From: Rhizobium mongolense subsp. loessense
GTDB taxonomy: Bacteria > Pseudomonadota > Alphaproteobacteria > Rhizobiales > Rhizobiaceae
Direction: 5' to 3'
Assembly: GCF_900099775.1 (NCBI RefSeq)
Contig: NZ_FMTM01000001.1
Coordinates: 310,001 to 374,000, forward strand
Length of the DNA: 64,000 nucleotides
Shown: positions 22,458-30,748 of the stretch, one piece after another
How positions within the stretch are numbered: position 1 is the stretch's first letter
How the letters are laid out: the number at the start of each line of letters is the position of its first letter
The notes under the pieces: model-generated
Databases searched by the model: none
The model's input: only the letters and a program-made list of their open reading frames with translations
Told to the model about the DNA's origin: nothing
Program-made: the position numbers and the translations under genes

Positions 22458-23590
22458 TCCGTTCCTCCTTCCGCCGCAATGCCGAGTTCGTGCGCCAGCG
22501 CCATCAGCTGCCTGCCCTCTTCCCCGTCGGCCGGAAAGGCTCCCAGGGCGCGCTTCAGCGCGCTTGCGGCACGATCCTTGTCGTTCAAGACGGCATAGGA
22601 GCGGACAAGCCGCATCCAGCCCTCGAAATTGTTCGGGTCTGCGACAAGCTTCGCATCGAGGCTCTCCACCATGCCGCGGATCATCTGCTGCTGCTCACTG
22701 CTGCTCATATCCTGCGCCGCTGCGACATCTTCCTCTGTCGGATTGCCCGGCGCCTTGCCGTCCGCCACCACCGGAGCGCCGCCGTTTTTGGCGATATGCT
22801 CGTTGACGAGCGGCAGCCATGGCGCATCGGCGGGCGATTCTTTCGCCAACGCCTCGAAGGCCGCCTTCGCCTGCCCCGTTTGTCCCGCCTGTTCCAGGCC
22901 CAGCGCCACGTAGAACCTCGCTCGCGGATTGTCAGGCTCGAGCGAAAGCGACTGCTCCAGCGCCTTGCGGCTCTCCTCGGTCACCACGCCGCCAGCGCCC
23001 GCCATCAGCGTTTCGGCCAGCCCGTCGAGACGGATCGGGCTCGGCCCAAGCAGCCGGATCGCATTGCGGTAGGCCTTCTCCGCATCGGCGATGCGCTGCG
23101 CATTGTAATAGATCGGCGCCAGAACATCCCAGCCCCTGCCGTCTTCCGGATCCTCCGCCAGATGACGCTCCGCCTTCACAATCAGCATCGCCATGTCGTT
23201 GCCAGGTTCCGCCAGCCGATCCGCCAACGGCCGCGACGGAACATCAGGACGCCCGAGCGGCAAGTAAAGACAGAGCCCGAGTACCGGCAGCAGCAAGAGA
23301 ACGAAAGCCTCGCTGAAACGGTGCGGGCGAACGGTCTTGCGTTCCGCCTTCGGCTCGGCAGCCGAGACGGCAATCAGCCTGCGGCCGATTTCGGCCCGCG
23401 CATAATCAGCCTCGTCGGCCGAAATCAATCCGCCAGCCAAATCGCGATCAAGTTCGCGCAACTGATCGCGGTAGACCGCCGCTTCGCCGGCACGGTCATC
23501 GTCAGCCGCCTTCGCGCCGCGCAAAAGCGGATAAAGCATCAAGGCGGCAACGGCCGCGGTCATCGCGGCCACCAAAATCCAGAACATCAT
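22454..23590 (-). CDS. ccmI: cytochrome c biogenesis protein CcmI/CycH
   Basis: Two N-terminal membrane helices (about residues 2-18 and near 90-110) flank a leucine-rich cytosolic loop ([18 protein letters not shown]). A periplasmic TPR domain follows with repeats such as [13 protein letters not shown] and [19 protein letters not shown]. CcmI delivers apocytochrome c to the CcmFH haem lyase. The ATG at 23590 is chosen because the hydrophobic [10 protein letters not shown] start is typical; the in-frame upstream extension adds an unlikely leader. First gene of the cyc operon. Confidence 0.93.
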   Translation of the reverse strand: MMFWILVAAMTAAVAALMLYPLLRGAKAADDDRAGEAAVYRDQLRELDRDLAGGLISADEADYARAEIGRRLIAVSAAEPKAERKTVRPHRFSEAFVLLLLPVLGLCLYLPLGRPDVPSRPLADRLAEPGNDMAMLIVKAERHLAEDPEDGRGWDVLAPIYYNAQRIADAEKAYRNAIRLLGPSPIRLDGLAETLMAGAGGVVTEESRKALEQSLSLEPDNPRARFYVALGLEQAGQTGQAKAAFEALAKESPADAPWLPLVNEHIAKNGGAPVVADGKAPGNPTEEDVAAAQDMSSSEQQQMIRGMVESLDAKLVADPNNFEGWMRLVRSYAVLNDKDRAASALKRALGAFPADGEEGRQLMALAHELGIAAEGGTE

Positions 23591-23705
23591 ACCGGCCCAA
23601 ATACTTGAAGCGCGGGGCCATTCCAACTGGCAAAGTCGGAATGACGAAGATTTGAGGCGTTTGGCCGCAATTTCAGAAGGACGTTATCTGCAGCAACGGC
23701 CGAAG

Positions 23706-24098
23706 TCAGCCAAGCGGCGACCAGCTTCCGTCACTGTTGCGGCAGGCCGCGCCACGCGTAACGATGTCCTTGCTGTCCGCAGTCAGCGTATGCGTATATT
23801 GACGGCAGTTCTGCGAACCCACCTGATAGGGTGCGGCCGCCACAACCTTACCGCTTACATTGCGCCCGCTCCAGACGACCGGCTGGCCGACACCAGCGCC
23901 TTCGAGCGCCCGGTATTCGGCCTCGAGGGCCCGCTGCTTGTCGCTGTCGCTCAGCTGCACGCCGCTGCGGCCGGCAATCCCGCCCTGCAGCGCCGTGATG
24001 AACGACGCCGATGCCGAAGGCCTGGAGGTCGTGCACGACGACAGCGCAACGGCAACGAGAAGCGAAGAAACGATCAAAACATTCGGTCGTAACATCAT
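23706..24098 (-). CDS. lipoprotein with surface-antigen-like domain
   Basis: The 130-residue protein has a lipoprotein signal peptide with lipobox LSSC (Cys22). The mature part (EAEYRALEGAGVGQPVVWSG, then NCRQYTHTL and ACRNSDGSWSPL) resembles the small rickettsial/rhizobial surface-antigen family with two conserved cysteines. It should be a periplasm-facing lipoprotein, possibly in the outer membrane. Function is unknown. It lies alone between the feu and cyc operons on the same strand. Confidence 0.82.
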   Translation of the reverse strand: MMLRPNVLIVSSLLVAVALSSCTTSRPSASASFITALQGGIAGRSGVQLSDSDKQRALEAEYRALEGAGVGQPVVWSGRNVSGKVVAAAPYQVGSQNCRQYTHTLTADSKDIVTRGAACRNSDGSWSPLG

Positions 24099-24216
24099 TC
24101 GGTCAAACCAGCATCGGGGTGTGAATCAGTGCCGCCAGATGCGCATCGCCCCATGTCGGCATTAAGGCAAAGCATGCTATGCAATTGCCTATGTCTTTGT
24201 GGCATCAAGCAATTGC

Positions 24217-25620
24217 TCATGCAACATCCTTTGTGACGCCGGGCAGGATTAGCCGCGCCTTCAGGCCGCCCCACTCCCCGCGGGAGAGCTCGAGCCGGCC
24301 CTGATATTCGTTGGAAATCTCCGTTACGATCGAAAGCCCGAGGCCCGTTCCCGGCTTGCTCTCGTCCAACCGCCGCCCGCGCTTCAGCGCCTCCCGGATC
24401 TGGTCGGGCTCCAGTCCCGGTCCGTCGTCCTCGATGACGAGCTCCACCCAGTGCCGCCGCGCGCTTGCTTCGGCACCCTTCACATCCTCGGCCGCTTCGG
24501 CTGCGCTGAGCCGAACCTTTGTCGTGGCAAAACGAGACGCATTCTCCAAAAGGTTGCCGACGGTCTCTTCCAGATCCTGCTGCTCCATGGCAACCGCGAG
24601 GTTCTGGGGCGTCACGTTGAGCTCGAATTCCTTGTCGCCATTGAGCCGCCGCATCACGCGCACCAGCCGCTCCAGCGCAGGTTCCGCGTCCGTACGCGCC
24701 AGCACCGATTCGCGCTGTGCGGCGATGCGTGCCCGGTTGAGGTAGGATTGCACCTGTCCCTGCATCGCTTCTGCCTGGCTGCGCACCAGCTCGCCGTGCG
24801 AGCGCTCCAGCACCCTTGCCTCGTTAAGCAGAACCGCAATCGGCGTTTTCAGCGAATGCGCCAGGTTGCCGACCTGCATCCGGGCGCGCTCGACGATGCG
24901 ACGGTTGCTGTCGATCAGCGCATTCACCTCGTTGGCAAGCGGTAGGATTTCCCGCGGGAAATCGCCCTTCAGCAATTCACTCTCTCCCGCCCGGATGCGC
25001 TCCAGCGCCGCGCGCGCCTTGTCGAGCGGCTTCAAGCCGTAGAGAATGGCAAGCGCATTGACGATCAGGCTTCCGACCCCGAAGCCTGCAAGCGCCAGAT
25101 AGAGGCTGTGGGAGAAGTTGCTGACGTCGCTCTCGACGACCTCGACATTGCCCGACACCCTGAAGCGCGCAGCGCGTCCGTCCGTGTCGAGCACCACTTC
25201 GGTTTCCGCCACCTGCACGCGGTTTCCGGTCGCGTCCGTCACCTGGTAGTAGCGCTCGTAGTTCTTGTCGAAGGGCGCTTCCAGCACGGAGGGAACGGGG
25301 ATTGTCGCCGATCCCAGCGAAGGCGACACCAGCGGCGCCGCCGTGTAGGTTCCGAGCGGTTCCACCACCCAGTACCAGCCGGTCCTCGGCTGGGCGAAGC
25401 GCAGGTCGCCGAGTTGGGGGCTGCCGCTCAGCGCGCCCTGATCGCCGATCGTCACGGAGTTGATGACGTTATAAAGCTGGGCGCGCAGCAGATCCTGGAA
25501 CCCGCGCTCGGCGCTGCGGCGGTAAAGCGTGGATATCAGCAGGCCGATCACCACAAGCGCCACGGTCGACCAGACGGTCGTCAGAAGCAGAACGCGTGCG
25601 GTGAGCGACTTAATGCGCAT
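24217..25620 (-). CDS. feuQ: sensor histidine kinase FeuQ
   Basis: The 467-residue protein has helices at about 12-31 and 172-194 enclosing a periplasmic sensor of about 140 residues, then a HAMP-like linker. The HisKA has His255 in NLAHSLKTPIAV, a PhoQ-like variant, and the HATPase has LLENASRFATTKV, EDDGPGLEPDQ and GTGLGLSIVTE. The gene overlaps feuP by 11 bases. The position beside cycHJKL and the small exported protein upstream of feuP match the rhizobial feu locus. There FeuQ controls FeuP phosphorylation and expression of the cyclic beta-glucan exporter ndvA (established in Sinorhizobium meliloti). Confidence 0.85.
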   Translation of the reverse strand: MRIKSLTARVLLLTTVWSTVALVVIGLLISTLYRRSAERGFQDLLRAQLYNVINSVTIGDQGALSGSPQLGDLRFAQPRTGWYWVVEPLGTYTAAPLVSPSLGSATIPVPSVLEAPFDKNYERYYQVTDATGNRVQVAETEVVLDTDGRAARFRVSGNVEVVESDVSNFSHSLYLALAGFGVGSLIVNALAILYGLKPLDKARAALERIRAGESELLKGDFPREILPLANEVNALIDSNRRIVERARMQVGNLAHSLKTPIAVLLNEARVLERSHGELVRSQAEAMQGQVQSYLNRARIAAQRESVLARTDAEPALERLVRVMRRLNGDKEFELNVTPQNLAVAMEQQDLEETVGNLLENASRFATTKVRLSAAEAAEDVKGAEASARRHWVELVIEDDGPGLEPDQIREALKRGRRLDESKPGTGLGLSIVTEISNEYQGRLELSRGEWGGLKARLILPGVTKDVA

Positions 25621-26281
25621 TGTTCGGCGCTTGGATGCGGTAGCCGAGACCGCGCACCGTTTCGATCAGGTCCACGCCCATCTTCTTGCGCAGGCGGCCG
25701 ACGAATACCTCGATCGTATTGGAATCGCGATCGAAATCCTGGTCGTACATGTGCTCGACCAGCTCCGAGCGCGAAACCACCTCGCCCATATGGTGCATCA
25801 GATAGGCAAGCAGCCGGTATTCGTGCGAGGTGAGCTTCAGCGTCACGCCGTTGACCATCGCCTTGGAGGTCTTGGTGTCGAGCCGCACCGGGCCGCAGAT
25901 GATCTCCGAAGAGGAATGCCCGGCCGCACGGCGGATCAGGGCGCGAATGCGCGCCAGCACTTCCTCGACATGGAAGGGCTTGGTCACGTAGTCATCGGCC
26001 CCGGCATCGATGCCGGCGACCTTGTCGCTCCAGCGGTCGCGGGCCGTCAGGATCAGAACCGGCACACCGCGGCCGGCACCGCGCCACTTTTCAAGGACGG
26101 TCACGCCGTCCATCTCCGGCAGGCCAATGTCGAGGATGATCGCGTCATAAGGCTCGGTGTCACCGAGGAAATGTCCTTCCTCGCCGTCGAAGGCCTGATC
26201 GACGACATAGCCCGCCTCCTTCAGCGTATCGGCGAGCTGCCGGTTCAGATTGACATCGTCTTCGACTACCAGAATGCGCAT
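25610..26281 (-). CDS. feuP: response regulator FeuP
   Basis: The 223-residue OmpR-family protein has a receiver with acidic pair EDD (7-9), phospho-acceptor Asp51 (AIILDIGLPEMDG) and Lys in YVTKPFHVEE. The winged-helix domain contains LTSHEYRLLAYLMHHMGEVV and NTIEVFVGRLRKKMG. It is essential for cyclic glucan export and symbiosis in rhizobia in published work; the name reflects an early link to iron uptake. It is transcribed ahead of feuQ with overlapping reading frames. Confidence 0.87.
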   Translation of the reverse strand: MRILVVEDDVNLNRQLADTLKEAGYVVDQAFDGEEGHFLGDTEPYDAIILDIGLPEMDGVTVLEKWRGAGRGVPVLILTARDRWSDKVAGIDAGADDYVTKPFHVEEVLARIRALIRRAAGHSSSEIICGPVRLDTKTSKAMVNGVTLKLTSHEYRLLAYLMHHMGEVVSRSELVEHMYDQDFDRDSNTIEVFVGRLRKKMGVDLIETVRGLGYRIQAPNNAH

Positions 26282-26333
26282 CGGTCCGCTTTCACCTCAA
26301 GTGTATCATTGGTGTTTCATAGGCCGATTCCGC

Positions 26334-26588
26334 CTACATCGGAACCCTGACGGTCACCTTGCGTGGACGCTGGCCATTGCCTTGGACGAGAACGGTGATG
26401 ATGCAGGTGTTGCCGGATGGCTGCACGGATAGAAGCTGCCCGCCCGTCTGCTCGACGACCTGCTCAGCCGCCGCGCTGCAATCGCCTGCGACGCGCACGA
26501 TCAGACCGCGCGGTTCGTCCGGTGAGGGCGCCGATACCGCCAGCCCGGCGGCCAAAACTACGACGCTCAAGGGAGAGGCCATGTGCAT
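26334..26588 (-). CDS. feuN: small exported protein, probable FeuN
   Basis: The ATG at 26588 gives 84 residues: a hydrophobic signal peptide (SPLSVVVLAAGLAVSA) and a mature domain of about 65 residues with two cysteines (VAGDCSAAAEQ and GNTCIITVL). It lies 52 bases upstream of feuP on the same strand. In Sinorhizobium meliloti a periplasmic protein of about this size, FeuN, is encoded at this position and represses FeuQ signalling. Size, location and export signal support that identity; I could not align the sequences. An in-frame extension upstream is unlikely to be translated. Confidence 0.68.
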   Translation of the reverse strand: MHMASPLSVVVLAAGLAVSAPSPDEPRGLIVRVAGDCSAAAEQVVEQTGGQLLSVQPSGNTCIITVLVQGNGQRPRKVTVRVPM

Positions 26589-26769
26589 GCTTCCAACGTA
26601 ATTCCAACTTGGTCCGACTATGTACTCACGTGACCTGAATGGCAAATGAATGCCCTGTAACGCCGGATGTTTAGAACAATTCTGGACTGTAGTTTCCCAC
26701 AACTTCTACAGCCGAAAGACGAGAGGGCAGGATGCCCTGAAAGCACGGATGTCCCGCCCTGAGATTTCC

Positions 26770-27030
26770 TCAGCGAACCACCTGCCGGGCCGCAAGATGG
26801 CAGGTCACGCGCTCGTCGGGATATGCTGCCTGGCCTGCGCCACCGTAAGGATCGGGCAGCGAATTTCTCTCGGTGATGGCCATCGCGAAGGGATAAGGGA
26901 AGACCTTAATCCCCGCGCCTTCAGATGGGCAAGCACCGAGACCACATTCGCATCGTCCGGCGTCCCGCCATAGGCCGGCCCACGGTTCATCGGCGCATCA
27001 AATAGCTTCGCCGCAGGGCGCAGCCTTCAA
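26770..27030 (-). pseudogene. degraded gene-transfer-agent/phage tail TIM-barrel fragment
   Basis: Translating the minus strand gives RGPAYGGTPDDANVV followed by LAHLKARG. Then, after a one-base frame change near 26909-26916, it reads IKVFPYPFAMAITERNSLPD, then PYGGAGQAAYP, and a stop at 26770. This is the pattern of the TIM-barrel-like region of GTA/phage tail megaproteins, whose usual text is GGTPxDAxVV, LKARGLKV, YPF-MD, LPDPxxGA-QPAYP. Only about 85 codons remain of a protein of over 1,000 residues, so it is a relic. Family assignment is from remembered motifs. Confidence 0.6.
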
Positions 27031-27147
27031 GGACGAGGGCATGCCCTACCAGTCAGGCGAGGCGCCGTTCCGTTGCCGCGGCTTTCGCCGCACATGCGAA
27101 ACTGCTATTGCCCCATATCCTCAACTCCCAAATCCGTTTCAGCACGA

Positions 27148-28389
27148 ATGTCCAAATTCCCCTTGCGCTCGGCGCAGACGATCGCCGTGCTTGCAGTCAG
27201 CCAACTCATCGGCTGGGGCACCACCTTCGATATGCTAGGCGTCTTGGGCCGCGTCGTCGCCCCCGATCTCGGACTGCCGAACGAAGTGGTCTTCGCCGGC
27301 CTCACCGTCATGATGGTCGTCAGCGCCATTGCCGGCCCCGCGACCGGCCGCTGGCTCGCGCGCTTTGGTGCAGCCCGCGTGCTTGCCGCATCCTCGGTCA
27401 CCTTCGCGACGGGCCTGCTAATGCTTGCCGCCACGCATGGGGTCGTCCTCTATGCGGCTGCCTGGATCGTCATCGGCCTCGGCGGTGCGCTCGGCCTTTC
27501 AGCGCCCGCCTATACCGCCGTCGTCGAGCGAGAAGGCCTGAACGGCAAGCGGATCATCGCCATCCTCATGCTCTTCACCGGCCTGTCAGCAACGCTCTTC
27601 TGGCCGGTCCTGACGCTGGTGACGGACGCCTATGGCTGGCGCGTCGCCTTCATCTTCTCGGCGGCACTTCACGTTTTCGTCTGCCTGCCGCTTCATCTTT
27701 TCGCGCTGCCGAAGCCCGCCGCAACGCACACGCATGGCACTGCTGCGGATATCGCACCGATCGCGCTATCGCCGCGTGAGCGCCGCAAGGCCTTCCTGCT
27801 GCTTGCCACCTCGACGACGCTCGGCACCTTCATCAGCTTCGGCATTGCGCCGTCGCTGATCGAAATCTTCCGCCAGTCCGGCGCCTCGCCGGCGCTTGCC
27901 CTGCAGCTCGGTTCCGCCCGCGGCGTCATCGGCATTTCCGCCCGCGGGCTCGACATGCTGCTCGGCAAACACGGCAACCCGATCCTCACCTCGGTCATGG
28001 GCATCAGCCTCGTGCTAGTGAGCTTCCTCATGCTTTTGCTGTGCGGCGCCTCGACGCCGCTGCTTGTCGCCTTCATCGTGATGTACGGCTTCGGCTCCGG
28101 CGTGCTTGCCGTTGCCCGTGCGCTGCTACCACTCGCCTTCTTCTCGCCCCGCGAATACGGCCTGCAAGCCGCCCGGCTCTCGCTGCCGCAAAACCTCGCC
28201 AACGCCATCGCCCCCGTCATGTTCACCGCCACCCTCGACCGCGCCGGCACCGGTTTGACGCTCACCATCTGCGCAGCGCTCGCCGCCCTCGCCCTGGTCT
28301 CCGTTTTCATGCTGGCGGGAATGGTCAGGTCGTCAAAGCAGCTGGTTCGCGAGGAGAGAGTAAGGGGTGAGGGGCAAAAGTTCACGTGA
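27148..28389 (+). CDS. MFS transporter
   Basis: From the ATG at 27148 the protein has 413 residues and 12 predicted membrane helices. A major-facilitator loop signature (GRWLARFGAARVLAAS) lies between helices 2 and 3, and a central cytosolic loop is rich in histidine (THTHGT). Its closest feel is the uncharacterised bacterial MFS group with an N-terminal IGWGTTFDM segment. The substrate is unknown. The in-frame upstream leader is rejected because it contains no hydrophobic start and overlaps relic DNA. Confidence 0.88.
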   Translation: MSKFPLRSAQTIAVLAVSQLIGWGTTFDMLGVLGRVVAPDLGLPNEVVFAGLTVMMVVSAIAGPATGRWLARFGAARVLAASSVTFATGLLMLAATHGVVLYAAAWIVIGLGGALGLSAPAYTAVVEREGLNGKRIIAILMLFTGLSATLFWPVLTLVTDAYGWRVAFIFSAALHVFVCLPLHLFALPKPAATHTHGTAADIAPIALSPRERRKAFLLLATSTTLGTFISFGIAPSLIEIFRQSGASPALALQLGSARGVIGISARGLDMLLGKHGNPILTSVMGISLVLVSFLMLLLCGASTPLLVAFIVMYGFGSGVLAVARALLPLAFFSPREYGLQAARLSLPQNLANAIAPVMFTATLDRAGTGLTLTICAALAALALVSVFMLAGMVRSSKQLVREERVRGEGQKFT

Positions 28390-28472
28390 AGCGCGAAACC
28401 TCAAACGATCCGCAATCAAACGCTTTTCATGGTCGGGAGAGCCACAGGGCCGCTGCAAACGGTCAATCGCAA

Positions 28473-28781
28473 TCAGCCGAGCGGCTGCCTTACCGCTGTC
28501 TCGACATCGTAATCCGCTGCGATCCGCATTTCCCGGACCGGCCGCACGAGTTCAATCGAGCGCTGGTAGTCAGGATGGGCCTTATAAGCCGCAAGTGCCG
28601 CCTCGTCGTCGAATTCGCCGTAGACCACCAGGTCGACATCGGTGCCGAGCTGGTCGGTCTTCACGTTGGTGCCGATCTCCAGCAGCCGCGCATGCGGTAT
28701 CGCCGTGAGCACCGAAAGCCCGGCGCGCACCGTCTCGAGGTTTTGCGCGCTTGCGGTGAAGAAAACGATATGGCGGATCAC
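28473..28781 (-). CDS. Dabb (stress-responsive A/B barrel) protein
   Basis: The GTG at 28781 is preferred: AGGAG lies eight bases upstream and the product then starts directly with the conserved strand IRHIVFFTA. The 102-residue protein has the dimeric alpha/beta-barrel pattern, with VDLVVYGEFDDEAALAAYKA and HPDYQRSIELVRPV typical of the Dabb family. Family members are small cytosolic proteins, some catalytic, many of unknown role. The start falls just inside the C-terminal end of the GH19 gene, so the two are probably cotranscribed. Confidence 0.87.
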   Translation of the reverse strand: MIRHIVFFTASAQNLETVRAGLSVLTAIPHARLLEIGTNVKTDQLGTDVDLVVYGEFDDEAALAAYKAHPDYQRSIELVRPVREMRIAADYDVETAVRQPLG

Positions 28782-28792
28782 CGGGGCACTCC

Positions 28793-29482
28793 TCATCTTC
28801 GACAAAGCCGCGCGATAGCACGCGCAAGCCACCCCTTCAACCGCTGCAGAATGCCTGGCGCCTCTGCGCCGCGCAGGGCCGCATGGAAGGCCCGGCCGTA
28901 TTCGGCGAGCTTCTCGGCCCGGTCCGTGCCGTTGACGATGCGGCGTGCGTTCACCCAGTCTTCCTTTTCGGCGTTCAGGTGGTCGGCAAGCCTGTGCCCG
29001 GTGAAACTGCCAACCAGCATCCCCTCGATCAGGATCGTCACGGCGGCCACCATCTCCATCGCCCTGTCCGGCTCGGCGACGAGGTCGATGCCGGTGATCG
29101 CACTCATCGCCTCGTAGTTGCGCTTGTGGGTGAGCTGAACCAGCCCGCGCCCCAGCCAGCACTTTCCGTCCTCGTCGGGCTTCCAGTAAACGGCCTTCAC
29201 CCAGGAAAGCTTGCCCGCCGCATAGGCGCGGTCGAGAATCTCGATCGCCTTTGCGTCGCTGCCCGCCAGCGTCTCACGCACCGGCTGCATCGTGAAGGCC
29301 GTCTCGTGGAAAGCCGTCGCCAGGATATAGGCCAGCCACCGCCAGTCCGCCTGCGGCATGCGTTCCTCGAAGGAGTCGAGAATCGCCGTCATGCCCTCGA
29401 CCTGTCCCTCGGAAAGGGTGCCTTTGAACAGGCTTTGCCGCACAGCATCGAAGAAGAATGTCCGGTCGATGTGGATAACCAT
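28793..29482 (-). CDS. GH19-family chitinase/lysozyme-like hydrolase
   Basis: The 229-residue protein has the glycoside hydrolase 19 pattern: TAFHETAFTMQPVRE with candidate catalytic Glu60, then GRGLVQLTHKRNYEAMS, and a C-terminal RRIVNGTDRAEKLAEYG. This lineup is typical of phage endolysins and prophage-associated muramidases rather than secreted chitinases, and there is no signal peptide. It lies between two degraded phage/GTA relics on the same strand, so it may be the surviving lysis gene of that element or a domesticated copy. The ribosome site is weak. Confidence 0.85.
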   Translation of the reverse strand: MVIHIDRTFFFDAVRQSLFKGTLSEGQVEGMTAILDSFEERMPQADWRWLAYILATAFHETAFTMQPVRETLAGSDAKAIEILDRAYAAGKLSWVKAVYWKPDEDGKCWLGRGLVQLTHKRNYEAMSAITGIDLVAEPDRAMEMVAAVTILIEGMLVGSFTGHRLADHLNAEKEDWVNARRIVNGTDRAEKLAEYGRAFHAALRGAEAPGILQRLKGWLARAIARLCRR

Positions 29483-29503
29483 GGAAACTGACCTGGCCCT
29501 AAT

Positions 29504-29539
29504 CGATTAAAATAATTTCAATCGTTTAAAGCGTTTAAA
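29504..29539. promoter_or_regulatory. direct repeats CGNTTAAA before the GH19 gene
   Basis: Three copies of CGATTAAA/CGTTTAAA occur at 29504, 29523 and 29532, 20-60 bases upstream of the minus-strand GH19 start and before the plus-strand 43-aa ORF. They may be operator or promoter elements; no regulator is known. Confidence 0.3.
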
Positions 29540-29611
29540 CCCCTGATTTACACCGCATTTGGCCTATGTCATGCGTTTCCTGTCGAAGCTCGCCGAAGGA
29601 CAGGAGACCGA

Positions 29612-29743
29612 ATGCAAACGCCCGCCAACAGCCAGCCCACCATTCCCCAGCACCTCGTCGACCAGATGGAAAACGAGTGGCGCCAGATCCGCCCGACGCG
29701 CGAAACGCCGCGCCCGGCGCCACAGCCGCCCAAGCAGCGATAA
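29612..29743 (+). CDS. small hypothetical protein (43 aa)
   Basis: An ATG preceded by AGGAG at ideal spacing opens a 43-codon frame ending TAA. The product is proline- and glutamine-rich at its C-terminus (RPAPQPPKQR) with a short amphipathic helix in the middle (QHLVDQMENEWRQIRPTRE). No family is recognised. The strong ribosome site is the main support. It is divergent from the GH19 gene. Confidence 0.5.
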   Translation: MQTPANSQPTIPQHLVDQMENEWRQIRPTRETPRPAPQPPKQR

Positions 29744-29760
29744 ACCCATAAAACTCAAAA

Positions 29761-29803
29761 GGCGAGGCCGAGGATCCTTCAAATCCCCGCACCTCGGCTC
29801 GCC
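29761..29803. terminator. hairpin after the 43-aa ORF
   Basis: An inverted repeat of 12 bp with a one-base bulge (GGCGAG-CCGAGG against CCTCGGCTCGCC) lies 17 bases after the stop. No T-run follows, so terminator function is uncertain. Confidence 0.35.
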
Positions 29804-30050
29804 GCCGCCGTCCCAGCACCAGCGCCGTCAGCGCCAAGACCAGCGCATCCGGCCTGTCGGGCGAGCAGCCGCCCGAACGCCCGTAACGCGCTGGACAAAG
29901 CCCTTCCGCCGGCAGCCGTCACAACCCCGCCATTTCCTCGATCGCCTCCGCCCCCGCGCCGAGTTCCACGGCAATCCCCGCATCGGAGGCGCGCGTGCCG
30001 TCGGCAACGAGTGCCGACTTCCCTGAGGTCTGTTGACACTTTCCCGTCCT
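29765..30050 (-). pseudogene. degraded terminase large-subunit C-terminus (GTA/phage)
   Basis: The minus strand reads, with stops and frame changes, AIEEMAGL then SPDRPDALVLALTALVLG and RRAEVRGF. The pattern SPDRxDALVWAxxxL near the C-terminus, after an ALEDQM-type segment, is the ending of phage and GTA terminase large subunits. Only the last roughly 90 codons are recognisable. It lies on the same strand and 3 kb upstream of the tail-protein relic, the order expected in a GTA cluster. Identification is from remembered motifs. Confidence 0.5.
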
Positions 30051-30087
30051 CCAGGTTCGAACGCTTCGCCGCCGCTTAGGCCAGCGT

Positions 30088-30564
30088 CTACCTCTTAGCT
30101 CGCTCGCCGTCGCCCACCGTCAGCGGCCAGTCGACGATATAATCCTCCAGGTCGTCGGGATCGATCTCCGTCTCGCTGATCGTCCGCCCGCGGGCGGAAA
30201 TGCCGGCCTGGTGCACGGTTTCCGGGTCGCCGGAAACCAGTCGATGCCACCAGTAAAGATCGCGCCCCTCGTTCACCAGCCGGTAGCCACAGGTCGGCGG
30301 CAGCCAGGCGATTTCCTGCACGTTCGCCTTCGTCAGCTGCACGCAGTCCGGCACGAAATCCCGCCGCTTCTCGTAGTTCGAACAGCGGCAGCTTTGGCCG
30401 TCAAGGAGCTTACAGGCAACGGAGGTGAAGTAGACGTCGCCCGAATCCCACTCCTCCAGCTTGTTGAGGCAACAGAGCCCGCAGCCGTCGCAGAGGCTTT
30501 CCCATTCCTCGCGGTTCATTTCGTTCAGCGTTTTCCGCTTCCAGAAGGGTAGTTCGTTCATCAT
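30088..30564 (-). CDS. YcgN/UPF0260-type cysteine-cluster protein
   Basis: From the ATG at 30564 the protein has 158 residues. It begins with [20 protein letters not shown], and the conserved cysteine cluster [15 protein letters not shown] is followed by [20 protein letters not shown] and [12 protein letters not shown]. That arrangement identifies the UPF0260/YcgN family, thought to bind zinc or an iron-sulfur centre, with no established reaction. It is divergent from the penicillin-binding protein gene. Confidence 0.9.
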   Translation of the reverse strand: MMNELPFWKRKTLNEMNREEWESLCDGCGLCCLNKLEEWDSGDVYFTSVACKLLDGQSCRCSNYEKRRDFVPDCVQLTKANVQEIAWLPPTCGYRLVNEGRDLYWWHRLVSGDPETVHQAGISARGRTISETEIDPDDLEDYIVDWPLTVGDGERAKR

Positions 30565-30748
30565 TCGTTTTCTTTGCAACAGCCTCCGCAAATCCGCGTG
30601 AGACGCCCTCAATTCTCTTGTTATCGGCCGCCAAATCAATCAATTATTCAGCATGCTTCGTTTATCGAAGAGCGCAATGCCGAAGGATGGCTGTGCTCTG
30701 ACGCCTGGCTCGCCAGCCGTCAAGCGCGATCGGGCGGGAATATAGAAC

